This document shows, in pieces, positions 34,042-43,596 of a DNA stretch of 64,000 nt; the stretch's first letter is position 1; each line of letters opens with the position of its first letter. The notes below the pieces were generated by a model, which searched no databases, had not been told where the DNA came from, and worked only from the letters and a program-made list of their open reading frames with translations. This DNA is from Thermohalobaculum sp038534135 (GTDB lineage Bacteria; Pseudomonadota; Alphaproteobacteria; Rhodobacterales; Rhodobacteraceae), in contig JBCAXJ010000016.1 of the NCBI GenBank assembly GCA_038534135.1, forward strand, positions 1 through 64,000, given 5' to 3'. A program made the position numbers and the translations under genes.

Positions 34042-36063
34042 ATGGACATCGGGCAGATGAAGGCGGCGGATCCGCGCCGGTTCGAAATGGCGAACGCGCT
34101 GCGGGTGCTGGCGCTGGATGCGGTCAAGGCCGCGAATTCCGGCCACTCGGGCATGCCGATGGGCATGGCGGATGCGGCAACCGTTCTGTTCGACAGCCAT
34201 CTGCGCTTTGACCCCAAGGATCCCGACTGGGTCGACCGTGACCGGTTCGTGTTGTCGGCAGGCCACGGCTCGATGCTGCTCTATGGTTTGCTGCATCTGT
34301 CCGGTTACGCCGATATGACAATGGACGAGATCAAGAACTTTCGGCAGCTGGGCGCGAAGACGGCCGGACACCCGGAATTCGGCCATGCAAGAGGGATCGA
34401 GACCACGACGGGTCCACTTGGCCAAGGCATCGCCACCGCCGTTGGCATGGCGATTGCCGAAGAGTCGTTGCGCGCCCGTTTTGGCAAGAAGATCATCGAT
34501 CACAAGACCTGGGTCATCGCGGGCGACGGATGCCTAATGGAGGGCGTCAGCCAGGAGGCGATCGGCCTTGCGGGCATGCAGCAGCTATCGAACCTGATCG
34601 TGCTCTGGGACGACAATGGCATCACAATCGACGGGCCGGTCGCGATGTCCGACCGGACGGATCAAGCGGCGCGCTTTCAGGCGTCGGGCTGGGAAGTCCG
34701 TGCGGTCGACGGTCACGATTACGCAGACCTCGATGATGCCATGACCTGGGCGCGCTCCAGTGTCCGCAAGGGACCGGTGATGTTGGCCTGCAAGACACGG
34801 ATCGGAATCGGCTCGAGTGCCGAGGGCACTGCCAAGGCGCACGGCGCGCTGACCGATGACACGCTGATTTCCGACGCCCGCCAGATCTATGGCTGGAAGA
34901 GCAAGCCCTTCTCAATCCCAAAGAAGGTCGCTGAGAACTGGATCTCGGTCGGCACGCGTGGCGCAACTGCGCGCACGGAATGGCAAACCCGGGTCGAGGC
35001 TCTCTCTGCCGGACGGCAGGCCGAACTTGCGCGCGTGTTCGCGGGGGAAGCTCCGAAGCGTCTGTCTTCCGTCATCCGGGCCTTGAAGAAACAGATCTCG
35101 GCGGACGCCGCTGCGGTCGCCACCCGCAAGGCATCTCAAAACGCACTCGAGGCGATCAACAAGGTGATGCCTGAAACCATCGGCGGCTCGGCCGATCTGA
35201 CGGGGTCAAACAACACCAAGACTGGCGATCTTGGTGTCTTCAGCCCCGAGGACCGGAAAGGCCGCCATATTCACTATGGCATCCGCGAGCACGGGATGGC
35301 TGCCGCGATGAACGGCTTGGCACTGCACGGCGGGATTGCTCCGTACGGCGGGACATTCCTGTGCTTCACAGATTACGCGCGCGGCGCGATGCGCCTCAGC
35401 GCTTTGATGGGCATCCGCACGGTCTACGTGATGACGCACGACTCAATTGGTCTGGGCGAGGATGGGCCGACCCACCAACCGGTCGAGCATGTCGCCATGC
35501 TGCGCGCGACGCCCAACCTGAACGTCTTTCGACCCGCCGACGCGGTCGAGACCGCCGAGGCCTGGGAGATCGCGCTGTCAACCTCGAACAGACCTTCGGT
35601 GCTGGCACTGACCCGGCAAAATCTTCCGACTGTTCGCACGAAGCACACCACGAAGAACCTGACGGCGCAGGGCGGTTACGTCCTGGCGGAAGCCGAAGCC
35701 AAACGCAAAGCTATCCTGATCGCCACAGGGTCCGAGGTTGAGATCGCGATGGCCGCCAAAGCCACGCTGGAGGCCGAGGGCATCGGCGCTCGTGTCGTCT
35801 CGATGCCGTGCTGGGAACTCTTCGCGCAACAGGACGAGGCCTATCGCAGGCGCGTGTTGCCAGCCGGTCCGGTCCGTGTCGCGGTAGAGGCCGGCGTTCG
35901 CATGGGTTGGGATCAATGGCTCTCGGGCGAGCGCGGCGCCGCGAAGAAATCCGCTTTTGTCGGCATGGACGGCTTCGGCGCTTCGGCCCCCTACAAGGTG
36001 CTTTACGAACACTTTGGCATCACGGCCGAGGCCGTCGCCGACCAGGTCAAGGACTTGCTCTGA
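34042..36063 (+). CDS. tkt: Transketolase
   Basis: A 673-residue thiamine-diphosphate enzyme of the pentose phosphate and Calvin pathways. The N-terminal NSGHSGMPMGMAD, HGSMLLYGLLHLSGY, TTGPLGQGIATAVGMA, GDGCLMEGVSQEA and WDDNGITIDG regions bind ThDP and metal. EHGMAAAMNGLALHGG contains the catalytic glutamate, and GLGEDGPTHQPVEH binds substrate. AAAGGA precedes the ATG. It diverges from the zapA block. A Tas-like reductase follows. Confidence 0.97.
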   Translation: MDIGQMKAADPRRFEMANALRVLALDAVKAANSGHSGMPMGMADAATVLFDSHLRFDPKDPDWVDRDRFVLSAGHGSMLLYGLLHLSGYADMTMDEIKNFRQLGAKTAGHPEFGHARGIETTTGPLGQGIATAVGMAIAEESLRARFGKKIIDHKTWVIAGDGCLMEGVSQEAIGLAGMQQLSNLIVLWDDNGITIDGPVAMSDRTDQAARFQASGWEVRAVDGHDYADLDDAMTWARSSVRKGPVMLACKTRIGIGSSAEGTAKAHGALTDDTLISDARQIYGWKSKPFSIPKKVAENWISVGTRGATARTEWQTRVEALSAGRQAELARVFAGEAPKRLSSVIRALKKQISADAAAVATRKASQNALEAINKVMPETIGGSADLTGSNNTKTGDLGVFSPEDRKGRHIHYGIREHGMAAAMNGLALHGGIAPYGGTFLCFTDYARGAMRLSALMGIRTVYVMTHDSIGLGEDGPTHQPVEHVAMLRATPNLNVFRPADAVETAEAWEIALSTSNRPSVLALTRQNLPTVRTKHTTKNLTAQGGYVLAEAEAKRKAILIATGSEVEIAMAAKATLEAEGIGARVVSMPCWELFAQQDEAYRRRVLPAGPVRVAVEAGVRMGWDQWLSGERGAAKKSAFVGMDGFGASAPYKVLYEHFGITAEAVADQVKDLL

Positions 36064-36150
36064 TCCCGAGGGTTCAGGGCTACTGCACCCCACGCCTCAC
36101 CACAGACGCGGTCCGCGGCGCCCGCCTTGCGACCAGCGAAGGACACCACC

Positions 36151-37194
36151 ATGCAACGCACACAGCTTGGCCGGACCGGTATTGACGTCAGCGCATTCTG
36201 CCTTGGCACCATGACCTTCGGCACCCAGACAGACGAAGCCGAAAGCTTCCGCCAGCTTGACGCGAGCCTGGATTACGGCATCGATTTCATGGACACGGCC
36301 GAGATGTACCCGGTCAACCCTGTCCTGAAGGAAACCGTTGGCGACACCGAAGCCATCATCGGGCGCTGGATCGCCAAGACCGGACGCAGAGATGACTATG
36401 TGATCGCAACCAAGTGTGCGGGCATGAATGACAGTTTCGTACGAGAGGGCAAGCCAGTCACCGGCGCCACCATAAAGGCCGCGTGCGAGGGTTCGCTGAA
36501 GCGTCTGCAGACCGACGTGATCGACCTCTACCAACTCCATTGGCCGAACCGTGGCTCGTACCATTTCCGCCAGATCTGGGGCTACGACCCCTCGTCCCAG
36601 GACCGCACGGCGACCCTACAACACATGGATGACGTCATGGGCGGGCTCGCGGAGCTGGTCACCGACGGCAAGATCCGCGCCTTCGGCCTTTCGAACGAAA
36701 GCGCCTGGGGCACGGCGCAGTGGCTAGAAGCGGGCGCGCGCAGTGGCGGGCCACGCATCGCTGCCATCCAGAACGAGTATTCGGCGCTATGCCGGATGCC
36801 CTATGACGCGGACATGGCCGAGCTTGGGCATAACGAGGAAGTCACGCTGCTCGCTTTCTCGCCGCTCGCCACGGGGTTCGTGACTGGCAAGTACCTGGAC
36901 GGCGCCTTGCCGCAGGGCTCGCGCCATCAGATCTCCGGTGGATCGCCGCGTGCCTCGAACCGGCTCGACGCCGCCGTCCGGGCGTATCTCGAAGTGGCAC
37001 AGAAGCACGGCGTCGACCCTGTCCACATGGCGATGTCGTTCTGCCTGCAGCGCCCGTTCCCTTGTATCCCGATCTTTGGTGCGACGACTGTCACGCAGCT
37101 CGATCATATTGCAGCCGGGCGCGATCTCGTGCTCTCCGACGAGGCCATGGCCGACCTGTCGGCGGCCAATCGTGCGCATCCGATGCCATTCTGA
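36151..37194 (+). CDS. NADP(H)-dependent aldo/keto reductase (Tas-like)
   Basis: A 347-residue aldo/keto reductase resembling E. coli Tas. MQRTQLGRTGIDVSAFCLGTMTFG starts the barrel, followed by DFMDTAEMYPVNP with the catalytic Asp and Tyr, then VIATKC with the lysine and YQLHWPNRG with the histidine. PIFGATTVTQLDHI lies near the C-terminus. ATG 36151 is seven bases from AAGGA. Substrate unknown. Confidence 0.93.
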   Translation: MQRTQLGRTGIDVSAFCLGTMTFGTQTDEAESFRQLDASLDYGIDFMDTAEMYPVNPVLKETVGDTEAIIGRWIAKTGRRDDYVIATKCAGMNDSFVREGKPVTGATIKAACEGSLKRLQTDVIDLYQLHWPNRGSYHFRQIWGYDPSSQDRTATLQHMDDVMGGLAELVTDGKIRAFGLSNESAWGTAQWLEAGARSGGPRIAAIQNEYSALCRMPYDADMAELGHNEEVTLLAFSPLATGFVTGKYLDGALPQGSRHQISGGSPRASNRLDAAVRAYLEVAQKHGVDPVHMAMSFCLQRPFPCIPIFGATTVTQLDHIAAGRDLVLSDEAMADLSAANRAHPMPF

Positions 37195-37591
37195 GTGAGC
37201 CAGACCTCAGACCGGTACGCTTGAGTCTCGAAGGCTCTCAATGAGCATCGTCCGCCGCTTGGGGTTTCGAATTGGCAAACCCTGCTAATGGGTCGAGGCC
37301 CTGCGGCAAGCGCTTGGCGCACATGCGCCTGATTCAAGGTATGAGCAATTTTTGAACCTGGATCGGTGACATGCACGGGTTCAGGGACTTGGAGCGATAC
37401 GGTCGACAGAACCTTGACGCACACGGTCTTCATCAGTGACTGTGAACGCCGAGTGCGGTGCTTCAGGCAAACCGGCCCGTACCGACCAGAGGCAGGTTCT
37501 TTCAGAAACCGTGCGATACGGTTTTTCTGCATGGCTTCCCGATCGCGCAGCGATCAGTCCCGGCAAGGGACACAAAATGGGAGGAAAAGCC
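37195..37591 (+). other. Intergenic stretch upstream of the EF-G-like gene
   Basis: About 397 bases with no supported gene. The frame of the next gene is open through the second half but has no ribosome site or family match there. A small hairpin with T-run is listed separately. Confidence 0.5.
37506..37526 (+). terminator. Possible small terminator
   Basis: The seven-bp stem AAACCGT/ACGGTTT with a five-base loop runs into five T residues. It may terminate readthrough from the Tas-like gene, or act as a leader element 66 bases before the EF-G-like ATG. Confidence 0.35.
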
Positions 37592-39523
37592 ATGCGTGTG
37601 GTGACTGTGCTCGGCCCGTCGCATTCCGGAAAGACAGCCTTGACGGCGGCTTTGTCCAATCTGGACGGTTGCGGAACGGGTCGAATGGAAACATCGGGTG
37701 GCATCGCCGCCCTCCAGGTATTTTCCTATCTTGGCGACGACTGGGCAGCGATCGACATCGCGGGCGGGGCCGACAACCTCGCACATGCGGGACCAGCACT
37801 TGCGGCCAGCGACGCGGCTGTCCTGTGCGTGCCGCCCGAGCCTGACGCCGCAGTCCTGAGCGCTCCCTATCTGCGGCTCATCGAAGACGCCGACGTGCCG
37901 TGCTTTTTATTCCTGAACCGCATGGACCAAGCGACCGAACGCGTACGAGACGTCGTCGCAGCCCTGCAAAGCTATTCCAACCACAGCCTTGTCCTGCGGC
38001 AGGTTCCAATGCGCGATGGGTCGACCATCGTCGGAGCCGTCGATCTGATCTCCGAGCGCGCGTGGCGGTATCAGGAGGGCAAGCCCTCAGCGCTCATCGA
38101 GATGCCGGCAGAGATCAAGCCGCGCGAGGTCGAGGCGCGCTCTGAACTCTTGGACTCCCTGGCCGATTTCGACGACACGCTTCTGGAGCAACTGATCGAC
38201 GATCAGGAACCACTCGCCGCCGATCTTTTTCAAACGGCGACACAAGTGCTCCAGAGCAACAGTGTCATCCCGTGCTTCCTCGGCTCTGCAACAATCGGAA
38301 ATGGCGTGACCCGGCTGATGAAGTCCCTGCGCCACGAAGCGCCGGACCACGGTGTGGCGCGCCAAAGGCTGGGTGACGAGACGGTCGCAGTAAGTTGCCT
38401 CGCCGACAGCGCAAAACACCTCGGGAAATTTGTCGTCCTTCGCGCCCTGGTGGATGGCGTTGCAAGTGGCTCCCAGCTCGGCGGCAGTAATATCAGCACT
38501 ATGACCGCGATCGATGCCAAGACCCCGCTGCCGGCTCTCAAAGCCGGACATATCGGACTGGTCCTGAAAAGCGACCACATCAGCGTCGGACAGGTGCTGA
38601 ATGAGGACGGCGCGTCAGGACTGCCGGAGTGGGGATTGGCGCGACCACCGGTCTTGCAGCAGATCATTCGCCCCGCGCGCGACCGAGATGAAGCCCGGCT
38701 TTCAGCGGCGCTCAGCCGTATGGCCGAGGTCGATCCCGGCTTGACGGTCGGACAGGACAGCCGTTCTGGCGAAACACTGCTTGGCCTGCAAGGACCTCAG
38801 CACTCACGCCGGATAACCGAGCGCCTGGTCTCTGAGTTCGCGATCGAGACCGAGCTTAGCAGCGTTTTCCCGGCCTACCGGGAAACGATCACCGGCGAGA
38901 AGACACTGCACCATCGGCATCGAAAACAATCCGGCGGTGCAGGACAGTTCGCGGACGTCAACCTGACGATCCGACCGATGCCGCGCGGGGAAGGCATCGA
39001 ATTCTCAGACGAAGTCAAAGGCGGCGCAGTGCCACGCAAGTTCATTCCCGCGGTCGAGACCGGCGCGCGCGAAGCACTCGAGGAAGGTCCCGGCGGCTTT
39101 CCCGTCGTCGATGTTGCCATAACTCTGCTCGACGGCAAGCATCACGCCGTGGACAGCTCGGAGTTTGCCTTCCGGACGGCGGCCCGCACGGCAATCCGCG
39201 AAGGTCTGGCGTCGATGGGAACGCAAGCGCTGCAACCGATCGACAAGGTCCTGATCCACGTGCCCTCGGTCTTCGTGGGCGCTCTGGTTCCGGTGATCAG
39301 CGGATTGAGCGGACAGGTTCTGGGATTCGAGGGTCATCCCGTCGCGAAGGGCTGGGATGTCTTCAGCGCCTTGCTCCCCGCTGCGTGCGAGGATGGTTTG
39401 GCGCGATCACTCGGCAGATTATCCCGTGGAACCGGTTGGTTCGAAGCAACGTTCGATCACTATGAACCGTGCCGTCACGAAGACATTTTGGCGATACCGG
39501 AGGACGTGAGAGCCCACGCATGA
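37592..39523 (+). CDS. Divergent EF-G-like translational GTPase
   Basis: A 643-residue paralogue of elongation factor G. The P-loop GPSHSGKT (residues 8-15) is intact. The usual DTPGH is reduced to DIAGG (D55) and NKxD to NRMD (109-112). Later EF-G domains are recognisable: RRITERLVSEFAIETELSSVFPAYRETIT, then GGAGQFADVNLTIRPMP and GAVPRKFIPAVETGAREALE. It is shorter than canonical EF-G (about 700). ATG 37592 is seven bases from GGGAGG. Its role is unknown; candidates are ribosome recycling or a stress-related factor. Confidence 0.82.
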   Translation: MRVVTVLGPSHSGKTALTAALSNLDGCGTGRMETSGGIAALQVFSYLGDDWAAIDIAGGADNLAHAGPALAASDAAVLCVPPEPDAAVLSAPYLRLIEDADVPCFLFLNRMDQATERVRDVVAALQSYSNHSLVLRQVPMRDGSTIVGAVDLISERAWRYQEGKPSALIEMPAEIKPREVEARSELLDSLADFDDTLLEQLIDDQEPLAADLFQTATQVLQSNSVIPCFLGSATIGNGVTRLMKSLRHEAPDHGVARQRLGDETVAVSCLADSAKHLGKFVVLRALVDGVASGSQLGGSNISTMTAIDAKTPLPALKAGHIGLVLKSDHISVGQVLNEDGASGLPEWGLARPPVLQQIIRPARDRDEARLSAALSRMAEVDPGLTVGQDSRSGETLLGLQGPQHSRRITERLVSEFAIETELSSVFPAYRETITGEKTLHHRHRKQSGGAGQFADVNLTIRPMPRGEGIEFSDEVKGGAVPRKFIPAVETGAREALEEGPGGFPVVDVAITLLDGKHHAVDSSEFAFRTAARTAIREGLASMGTQALQPIDKVLIHVPSVFVGALVPVISGLSGQVLGFEGHPVAKGWDVFSALLPAACEDGLARSLGRLSRGTGWFEATFDHYEPCRHEDILAIPEDVRAHA

Positions 39524-39531
39524 CGCTGGAC

Positions 39532-39556
39532 AGGCGACGGTTCCTGACCGTCGCCT
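39532..39556. terminator. Bidirectional terminator hairpin
   Basis: A nine-bp perfect stem AGGCGACGG/CCGTCGCCT with a seven-base loop lies between the convergent EF-G-like and DUF3108 genes and touches the latter's stop codon. There is no T-run. Confidence 0.5.
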
Positions 39557-40316
39557 AAATCCGATCTATCGTCAGAGTGCCAATGCCCGTCGGCAATGCG
39601 ATCCGGCCAGGAAACCAGTAACCACCCGGCAAACGGTCGAATGCGATTTCAATCTCGCCAGGTTGCGACAGTCTCTCGACGCCCCGGCTGTTCGCGCGAT
39701 GGCCCGAGAGCGCGCGGTACGTCACTGTACAGAACACACGGCTGTCTTCGCTTTCGCGGACACCGTCGAATTGCAGTTCGAATACGGAGAAGCCCGTAAA
39801 GATCCGCACGGCGCGGTCGCAGACTTCCGGTGCCGAACCACCGCTCAGTTCAAGCGCGGACGCAACGATCGCGCTGACCGGATCGAGTGCCGGGCGCAAA
39901 TGGTCGCGCTGCAAGGCAATACGCCCTTCCGTCCACTCCGCCGGAGCTTCTGGGATGCGCTGCCAAGATGTCGGTCCCACCGAGGTTTCGAACTCGATCA
40001 CCGTGGTCGAGGGTGTGTCGTTCTGGGTAGATACCTCGTACCGGCTGGGACGGACGCCGGCAGGTGCCACCTTGCCCACCACCATGCCTGAGAGGGTGCC
40101 GCTCCAGAACAAAACGCGGTAACTGCCCTCGGCCCGCACGTCGTAGGCATCGCCGTTGCGTCGCATCTCGAGCGCAAGGTCGCCGACATTGATGCCCGCG
40201 AGCGCAATCTCGTATCCAACCTGCTTGTCCTGCCGAAGCTCCGCCGCCGAACTCCCGTTGGCAGGTATCGCGCCCAACAAGGCGATTGAGGCGATCAACT
40301 TCCGGAAACGCATCAT
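39555..40316 (-). CDS. DUF3108-family secreted protein
   Basis: A 253-residue protein. A signal peptide ends near residue 24 (ANGSSAAE). The mature part follows the DUF3108 pattern: VGYEIALAGINVGDLALEM, VRAEGSYRVLFWSGTLSGM, a DP-containing segment and a C-terminal GYWFPGRIALPTGIGTLTI. DUF3108 proteins are predicted periplasmic beta-rich proteins of unknown function. The ATG at 40316 is six bases after GGAG. Confidence 0.82.
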   Translation of the reverse strand: MMRFRKLIASIALLGAIPANGSSAAELRQDKQVGYEIALAGINVGDLALEMRRNGDAYDVRAEGSYRVLFWSGTLSGMVVGKVAPAGVRPSRYEVSTQNDTPSTTVIEFETSVGPTSWQRIPEAPAEWTEGRIALQRDHLRPALDPVSAIVASALELSGGSAPEVCDRAVRIFTGFSVFELQFDGVRESEDSRVFCTVTYRALSGHRANSRGVERLSQPGEIEIAFDRLPGGYWFPGRIALPTGIGTLTIDRI

Positions 40317-40481
40317 TTCAATCTCCAAGAATCGGGCGTTCTGTCACTCATTGAAAGGTGAGGCTCACCCCGATTTGTCAAGACGAGAAGCCGTTAGATC
40401 GATTCACGCAAGAGCCTTGCGTGGACGTACCGTTTCCGTCGCGCGGGAAGAGCCACTGAAGTTTGAAAAGCCACTCGGAAC

Positions 40482-41663
40482 TTAGTAGGAGCGAGGCAAC
40501 CCGAGAACGTTCTGCGCGATGAAGTTCAGGATCATATTCGTCGAGATCGGCGCGGTCTGATACAGGCGTGCCTCGCGCCATTTGCGCTCGATCCCGTATT
40601 CCCGCGCAAACCCGAAGCCACCGAAGGTTTGCATGCACGCCTCGGCGGCGTGCCAGGCGGCCTCGGATGCCAGCATCTTGCCGGTGTTCGCCTCGGCGCC
40701 ACAAGGTTGCCCGGCTTCAAACAAGGCGCCTGCTTTCGCGACCATCAGCTTCGCGGCTTCCGCCTCGGCCCAGGCCCGCGCGATCGGGAACTGCACGCCC
40801 TGGTTCTGACCGATCGGCCGCCCGAACACCGAACGCTCATTTGCATACTCGGTCGCGCGCCGAATGAAGTACGCAGCGTCCCCCAGCGATTCATGTGCAA
40901 TCAACACGCGCTCGGCGTTCATGCCGTCCAGGATGTATTTGAACCCCCGGCCCGCTTCGCCGATCAGCGCATCGGGCGAAACCTCGAGATTATCGATAAA
41001 GACTTCACACGAGTTGTGATTGATCATCGCATCGAGTTTGCGCAGCTCGATCCCATTGCCGACCGCTTCACGCAAGTCGATCAGGAAGCACGAGATCCCG
41101 TCCGATCGCCGCTTCGCCTCGGCCGCGGGCGTGGTGCGTGCGAGCAAGAGCATCAGGTCGGACTGCATCGCCCGTGAGGTCCAGACCTTCTGCCCGTTGA
41201 TGACGTATTTGTTGCCAACCAGTTCGGCTTTGGTCTTGAGCTGGGTCGTGTCCGATCCCGTCGTCGGCTCGGTCACACCGAAAGCCTGCATCCGAAGCGC
41301 GCCCGACGCGATGCCGGGCATGTACTTGGCTTTCTGCTCGGCCGAGCCGTGGCGCAGCAACGTACCCATCGTGTACATCTGCGCATGGCAGGCAGCGGCA
41401 TTACAGCCTTGCGCATGAATGGTCTCGAGGATCGCACCCGCCGCCGGGATGGGCAGCCCTGCTCCGCCGTATTCCTCGGGGATCAAGGCCGCGAGATATC
41501 CCGCCTCGGTCAGCGCATCGACGAAACCGTGCGGATACTCGGATTTCGCGTCCAGATCGTTCCAATAGGCATTGTCGAAGGGCTCGCAAACCTTGGCCAC
41601 GCCGTCCCGGATATCCTCCCAGGGATCGTCCAGAGATAATGTCAGTCCGGCGAGATTTTTCAT
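40482..41663 (-). CDS. Acyl-CoA dehydrogenase
   Basis: A 393-residue FAD flavoprotein oxidising an acyl-CoA to enoyl-CoA. GYLAALIPEEYGGAGLP, AFGVTEPTTGSDTTQLKTKA, and VINGQKVWTSRA are family motifs. ERVLIAHESLGDAAYFI and the C-terminal QTFGGFGFAREYGIERKWREARLYQTAPIST complete the fold. The substrate chain is uncertain. It is probably part of the catabolic block with the enoyl-CoA hydratase and HMG-CoA lyase genes to its right. GGAG lies five bases from the ATG. Confidence 0.92.
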   Translation of the reverse strand: MKNLAGLTLSLDDPWEDIRDGVAKVCEPFDNAYWNDLDAKSEYPHGFVDALTEAGYLAALIPEEYGGAGLPIPAAGAILETIHAQGCNAAACHAQMYTMGTLLRHGSAEQKAKYMPGIASGALRMQAFGVTEPTTGSDTTQLKTKAELVGNKYVINGQKVWTSRAMQSDLMLLLARTTPAAEAKRRSDGISCFLIDLREAVGNGIELRKLDAMINHNSCEVFIDNLEVSPDALIGEAGRGFKYILDGMNAERVLIAHESLGDAAYFIRRATEYANERSVFGRPIGQNQGVQFPIARAWAEAEAAKLMVAKAGALFEAGQPCGAEANTGKMLASEAAWHAAEACMQTFGGFGFAREYGIERKWREARLYQTAPISTNMILNFIAQNVLGLPRSY

Positions 41664-41673
41664 CTCTGCTCCG

Positions 41674-43551
41674 CTAAACGGCGAGAATAGTCAGTGCGCC
41701 CACTAGATATGTCGCCAACACGAAGCCAAGCAATTTCTGGATGTGATAAAAGGACTCCACCCAAGCAGAGCAATGATTAATTTGCTTATGCCGTTCCGAA
41801 AGTTCGATCAAGGGCAACGCGTTCTCGACGCTGTACCATAATCGATCAAAAGCAGACCTGAACGTCCATGCGCTTAATCGATTGTCGTAGCTGAATAGCG
41901 CGACCAGCCAACCAAGCCCGATCAGTCCGGCGACGTAGAGCAGCAGCCAGAACGGATAAACTCCGTATCCGACTAAGTACTTGGACAATGGCCAGAAAAA
42001 AAGGCGATCCCACCACGGCGTGCCTCCCGGAGGCGTAGCAGACCGGTGTTCGAACTTCGCGTACTCGACAGCGTCTGCCTTTGCTCCGAGACCTTCTTGT
42101 CGTAACAATTCAACGAGGTGCTCATAAGGTCCGGGCGTGTATCTATTCACCATGCGTTCCGGTCGAACGCCTTCCAGCCAACCAACCAATTCTTCGGCAC
42201 CTTCATCGATGAGTGTCGGGGCCTGATCAGCCCTATATCCGCCCAGCCTTTCGTACTGCAACCCGCTCAAATCCGCTTCGATCCACTCGCTTTCCCGCGC
42301 GCGCCGCCAAGAAGTGGATCGTGCCTGCAACGCATGCGCTTGAAGATTTCTCAAAACCAGTTGCCCACCCGCCAACCAGATAGGGTCATCACTGTTTGCA
42401 TGATCCTCGTCGATCGTACCTGGGCGAAACAGAATGAGTTCCCCTATTTCGCCGCCAGACAAATCGAATGTACCGGCAAACTCACTACCGGCCAATTGAA
42501 CGGTCCCTTTAACGATCGCACTGGACAGATCGACATCACTGAAACTCGCCCCTCCCCGAAAAAAAATATTCCCTTCGACAACAATGTTCGGCGCATGAAA
42601 TTTTCCCGTGAATCTCGAGTCAGTAGCAATGATTTGACTTCCGATATTCGCGTTTCGAAGATCGACATTTTGAAAGCTGCCTTCTTGGTTTAATACCAAA
42701 TTCCCACCAATAGTCACATCACTTGCGTCAAAACTCCCAACGATAGTTGAACTCTGCACTACGAGATCGCCAACGATTCGCGCTCCGAGAAGGTCAAGAT
42801 TTCTGACATGTGCGCCATCTCTAACAAAGAAGCCAGAGCCAATGCTCACCAAATCTGCATCAATACTCCCCATAATTATGGGACTCGATAAGCTCATGAA
42901 ACCACCAATTTTTGCATTCACAAGGTCGACATTTCCAATCACAATAAGCGAATTCAATACAAAGTTTCCATTTAATCGTAAGTCATTAGCGCTTATAAAA
43001 TGATGAACCGTCGATCCAAATAAACTGAGACTTCGTGCAAAAATCGCACCGTCAAGATTTATACCTTTGCCAAAGCGGCTTCGAGCAATATGAGCTGCAG
43101 GGTCTACTCTAGCGTTCTCTAAAGTCAAATGTCTTGGAACATCCGCACACGCAATCCTGACCTGAGGTTGGCTGACGGACGCGGGCCACGGCTCCTGGGT
43201 TAAAATCAGTGTCAAAAACTCGGGGGTCAGAACTCGATGGCCTGGAATTTCTTCGCCGAATGTGAATATTTCAAAGGTTTCACAGGGCAAGCCATCGGGC
43301 GTCATTTTATCAGATTTCACGGCACTTGCGAAACGCATATCAGCCCGTTCACCAATACAAACTTGTTCCCATGCCCAATGCTCTTGAGGCGACCATCCGC
43401 CCGGTGGTTGGGCGTCCTCAGGGAGCTTGATCGGACACACGTTGTGGGTCGACAACGGGACCATGTAGCGCTGATCCGCGTTCGATTCTGCGTCTTGTGC
43501 ATACACTGACTTTACGAGGAGAAGGCAAATGAGGTAAATTTGGCAACGCAT
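41674..43551 (-). CDS. AT-rich gene: beta-helix-like repeat membrane protein
   Basis: A 625-residue protein. It has a signal peptide (residues 1-18), a cysteine-containing N-terminal region, and from about 150 to 370 a run of about 20-residue repeats of the form N-L-x-x-A-x-I-x-G (for example VDLVNAKIGGFMSLSS and VDLRNANIGSQIIAT). These look like a pentapeptide or bactofilin-like right-handed helix. A domain and two membrane helices (about 538-562 and 607-625) close the C-terminus. Base composition is clearly more AT-rich than the neighbours. There is no good ribosome site, and function is unknown. Confidence 0.75.
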   Translation of the reverse strand: MRCQIYLICLLLVKSVYAQDAESNADQRYMVPLSTHNVCPIKLPEDAQPPGGWSPQEHWAWEQVCIGERADMRFASAVKSDKMTPDGLPCETFEIFTFGEEIPGHRVLTPEFLTLILTQEPWPASVSQPQVRIACADVPRHLTLENARVDPAAHIARSRFGKGINLDGAIFARSLSLFGSTVHHFISANDLRLNGNFVLNSLIVIGNVDLVNAKIGGFMSLSSPIIMGSIDADLVSIGSGFFVRDGAHVRNLDLLGARIVGDLVVQSSTIVGSFDASDVTIGGNLVLNQEGSFQNVDLRNANIGSQIIATDSRFTGKFHAPNIVVEGNIFFRGGASFSDVDLSSAIVKGTVQLAGSEFAGTFDLSGGEIGELILFRPGTIDEDHANSDDPIWLAGGQLVLRNLQAHALQARSTSWRRARESEWIEADLSGLQYERLGGYRADQAPTLIDEGAEELVGWLEGVRPERMVNRYTPGPYEHLVELLRQEGLGAKADAVEYAKFEHRSATPPGGTPWWDRLFFWPLSKYLVGYGVYPFWLLLYVAGLIGLGWLVALFSYDNRLSAWTFRSAFDRLWYSVENALPLIELSERHKQINHCSAWVESFYHIQKLLGFVLATYLVGALTILAV

Positions 43552-43596
43552 ATGGACATCCGAAACACTAAAAGGTGTCGCAATATAGCACAGCTC

